This document shows positions 6,283 through 6,783 of a DNA stretch of 6,783 nucleotides, one piece after another. This DNA comes from JBFFXF01 sp041569895 (GTDB lineage: Bacteria > Planctomycetota > UBA8108 > JACQVS01), in the NCBI GenBank assembly GCA_041569895.1, contig JBFFXF010000348.1, forward strand, positions 1 through 6,783, written 5' to 3'. The notes below the pieces were generated by a model. The model had not been told where the DNA came from and made no database searches. It worked only from the letters and a program-made list of their open reading frames with translations. Numbering within the stretch: the first letter of the stretch is position 1; each line of letters opens with the position of its first letter. The translations under genes and the position numbers were made by a program.

Positions 6283-6545
6283 GTGCAAGACGGTCCGCAG
6301 ATTCCGCAGAACGAGTGTTTCCGAGGAGCCCTCGGAGTCGGAGTCGGTCCCCAACGTTGCAAAAAACCCGAAAGCCCGCTCGACCTTGGTGGCGAGACTC
6401 TGCGACGCATCCATGAGGAACGCAGGAAGACGGCGAAGCAAGGAAGGTTCGCTCGACAGCTCAAGCGAGGCTCACCAAGCTCCACCCAGTCGAGAGTCCC
6501 CGTGGAGCTCCGACATATCTCCCAGAAACGCCAGCGCTCAGCGGA
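6283..6545. other. Noncoding spacer upstream of the DUF1566 gene
   Basis: No credible gene on either strand, and no convincing -35/-10 pair on the minus strand, where a promoter for the DUF1566-sulfatase pair would be expected. It contains three short pieces shared with the middle spacer: 6412-6428 (16 of 17 with the reverse complement of 3977-3993), 6464-6475 (12 of 12 with 3922-3933) and 6489-6514 (about 22 of 26 with 4019-4045). Confidence 0.6.
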
Positions 6546-6710
6546 TTTAACCACAGAGGGCACAGAGAACGAAGCAGAGAGGGCACAGAGGCGGCTTCGA
6601 AGGCGTTGCTGGAGTCGCAGGCCGGGTTGAGCGGCGAAGGGTCGTTCGGACTGAAGAGGGAGAGAGACCTCTCTGTGCGTCCTCTGTGCCTCCGTGCCTC
6701 TGTGGTTCAA
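6546..6710. repeat. Dispersed inverted-repeat element, AACCACAGAGGCACAGAG type
   Basis: The left arm starts with TTTAACCACAGAGG (6546-6559) and continues with CACAGAG-rich sequence to about 6592. The right arm (6667-6710) ends in CCTCTGTGGTTCAA (6697-6710). The outer 14 nt pair at 13 of 14 positions and the arms stay similar inward, with about 75 nt between. On the minus strand the arm reads NHRGTEAQRTHRE, a chance-translation signature I recall as common in unrelated bacterial genomes. It has no coding capacity; it is a MITE- or REP-like palindromic element, and any function is unknown. Confidence 0.75.
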
Positions 6711-6783
6711 TTCTCGGCGAACCTCACTCACGGTGCGATCTGCCGAGACGACAGCGCGGCCCGGAACAACTGCGATTTCGAGG

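Noticed and set aside
6546..6710. Repeated CACAGAG units as a possible CRISPR array.
   Set aside because: Unit spacing is irregular and very short, there are no unique spacers of constant length, and the arms are inverted, not direct.
6273..6783. The DUF1566 frame stays open upstream through the CACAGAGG element to the window edge, suggesting a much longer protein.
   Set aside because: A consensus AGGAGG 4 nt before ATG 6272 and a clear signal peptide there fix the start. The upstream reading is a translation of the repeat.
6711..6783. Possible C-terminal end of another minus-strand gene running in from the right edge.
   Set aside because: Only 24 codons are visible, with no stop before the repeat and no recognisable motif.

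Overview
The window looks like chromosomal DNA of a high-GC, Gram-negative-type environmental bacterium. A Planctomycetota or similar lineage is the best guess. The reasons are a dockerin-like calcium loop followed by an LF.GGPAP tail in a secreted protein, an S1 sulfatase, prepilin genes packed into an overlapping operon, and dispersed spacer repeats. This is an inference from protein style; there is no rRNA or other marker in the window.

Left half, plus strand (2-3573): four tightly coupled genes. The first is cut by the left edge and has no recognised family. The second and third are pseudopilin or type IV pilin-like proteins with textbook prepilin peptidase sites (GspJ-like, then GspI/PilV-like). 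The fourth is an inositol-monophosphatase-superfamily enzyme. The junctions are a 20-nt overlap, a 2-nt gap and a 4-nt GTGA overlap, so they are probably one transcript with coupled translation. Genes 1 and 2 share a beta-rich module (an E.I.Y.GI.G core, then an RG..G step, then a G..V strand) that does not belong to the pilin fold. This is the most unusual coding signal in the window.

Middle (3574-4055): a convergent spacer with no credible gene, assembled from repeats. It holds a CCGNNC hexanucleotide tract, a tandem GAAGGCAG octamer whose flank recurs inverted about 250 nt further on, and a degenerate copy of a CACAGAGG-type dispersed element.

Right half, minus strand (6272 down to 4056): a secreted 233-residue protein with one dockerin-like calcium loop and a DUF1566 (Lcl C-terminal-like) domain, followed 9 nt later by an exported S1 sulfatase with an intact CSPSR active-site motif. 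They probably form a two-gene operon. The sulfatase signal peptide has an Arg-X dipeptide tract encoded by a second copy of the same CCGNNC hexamer repeat.

Right end (6273-6783): noncoding. It holds a clear 165-bp inverted-repeat element of the widespread AACCACAGAGGCACAGAG type, plus short pieces shared with the middle spacer. No RNA genes, CRISPR arrays, transposases or attachment sites were recognised.
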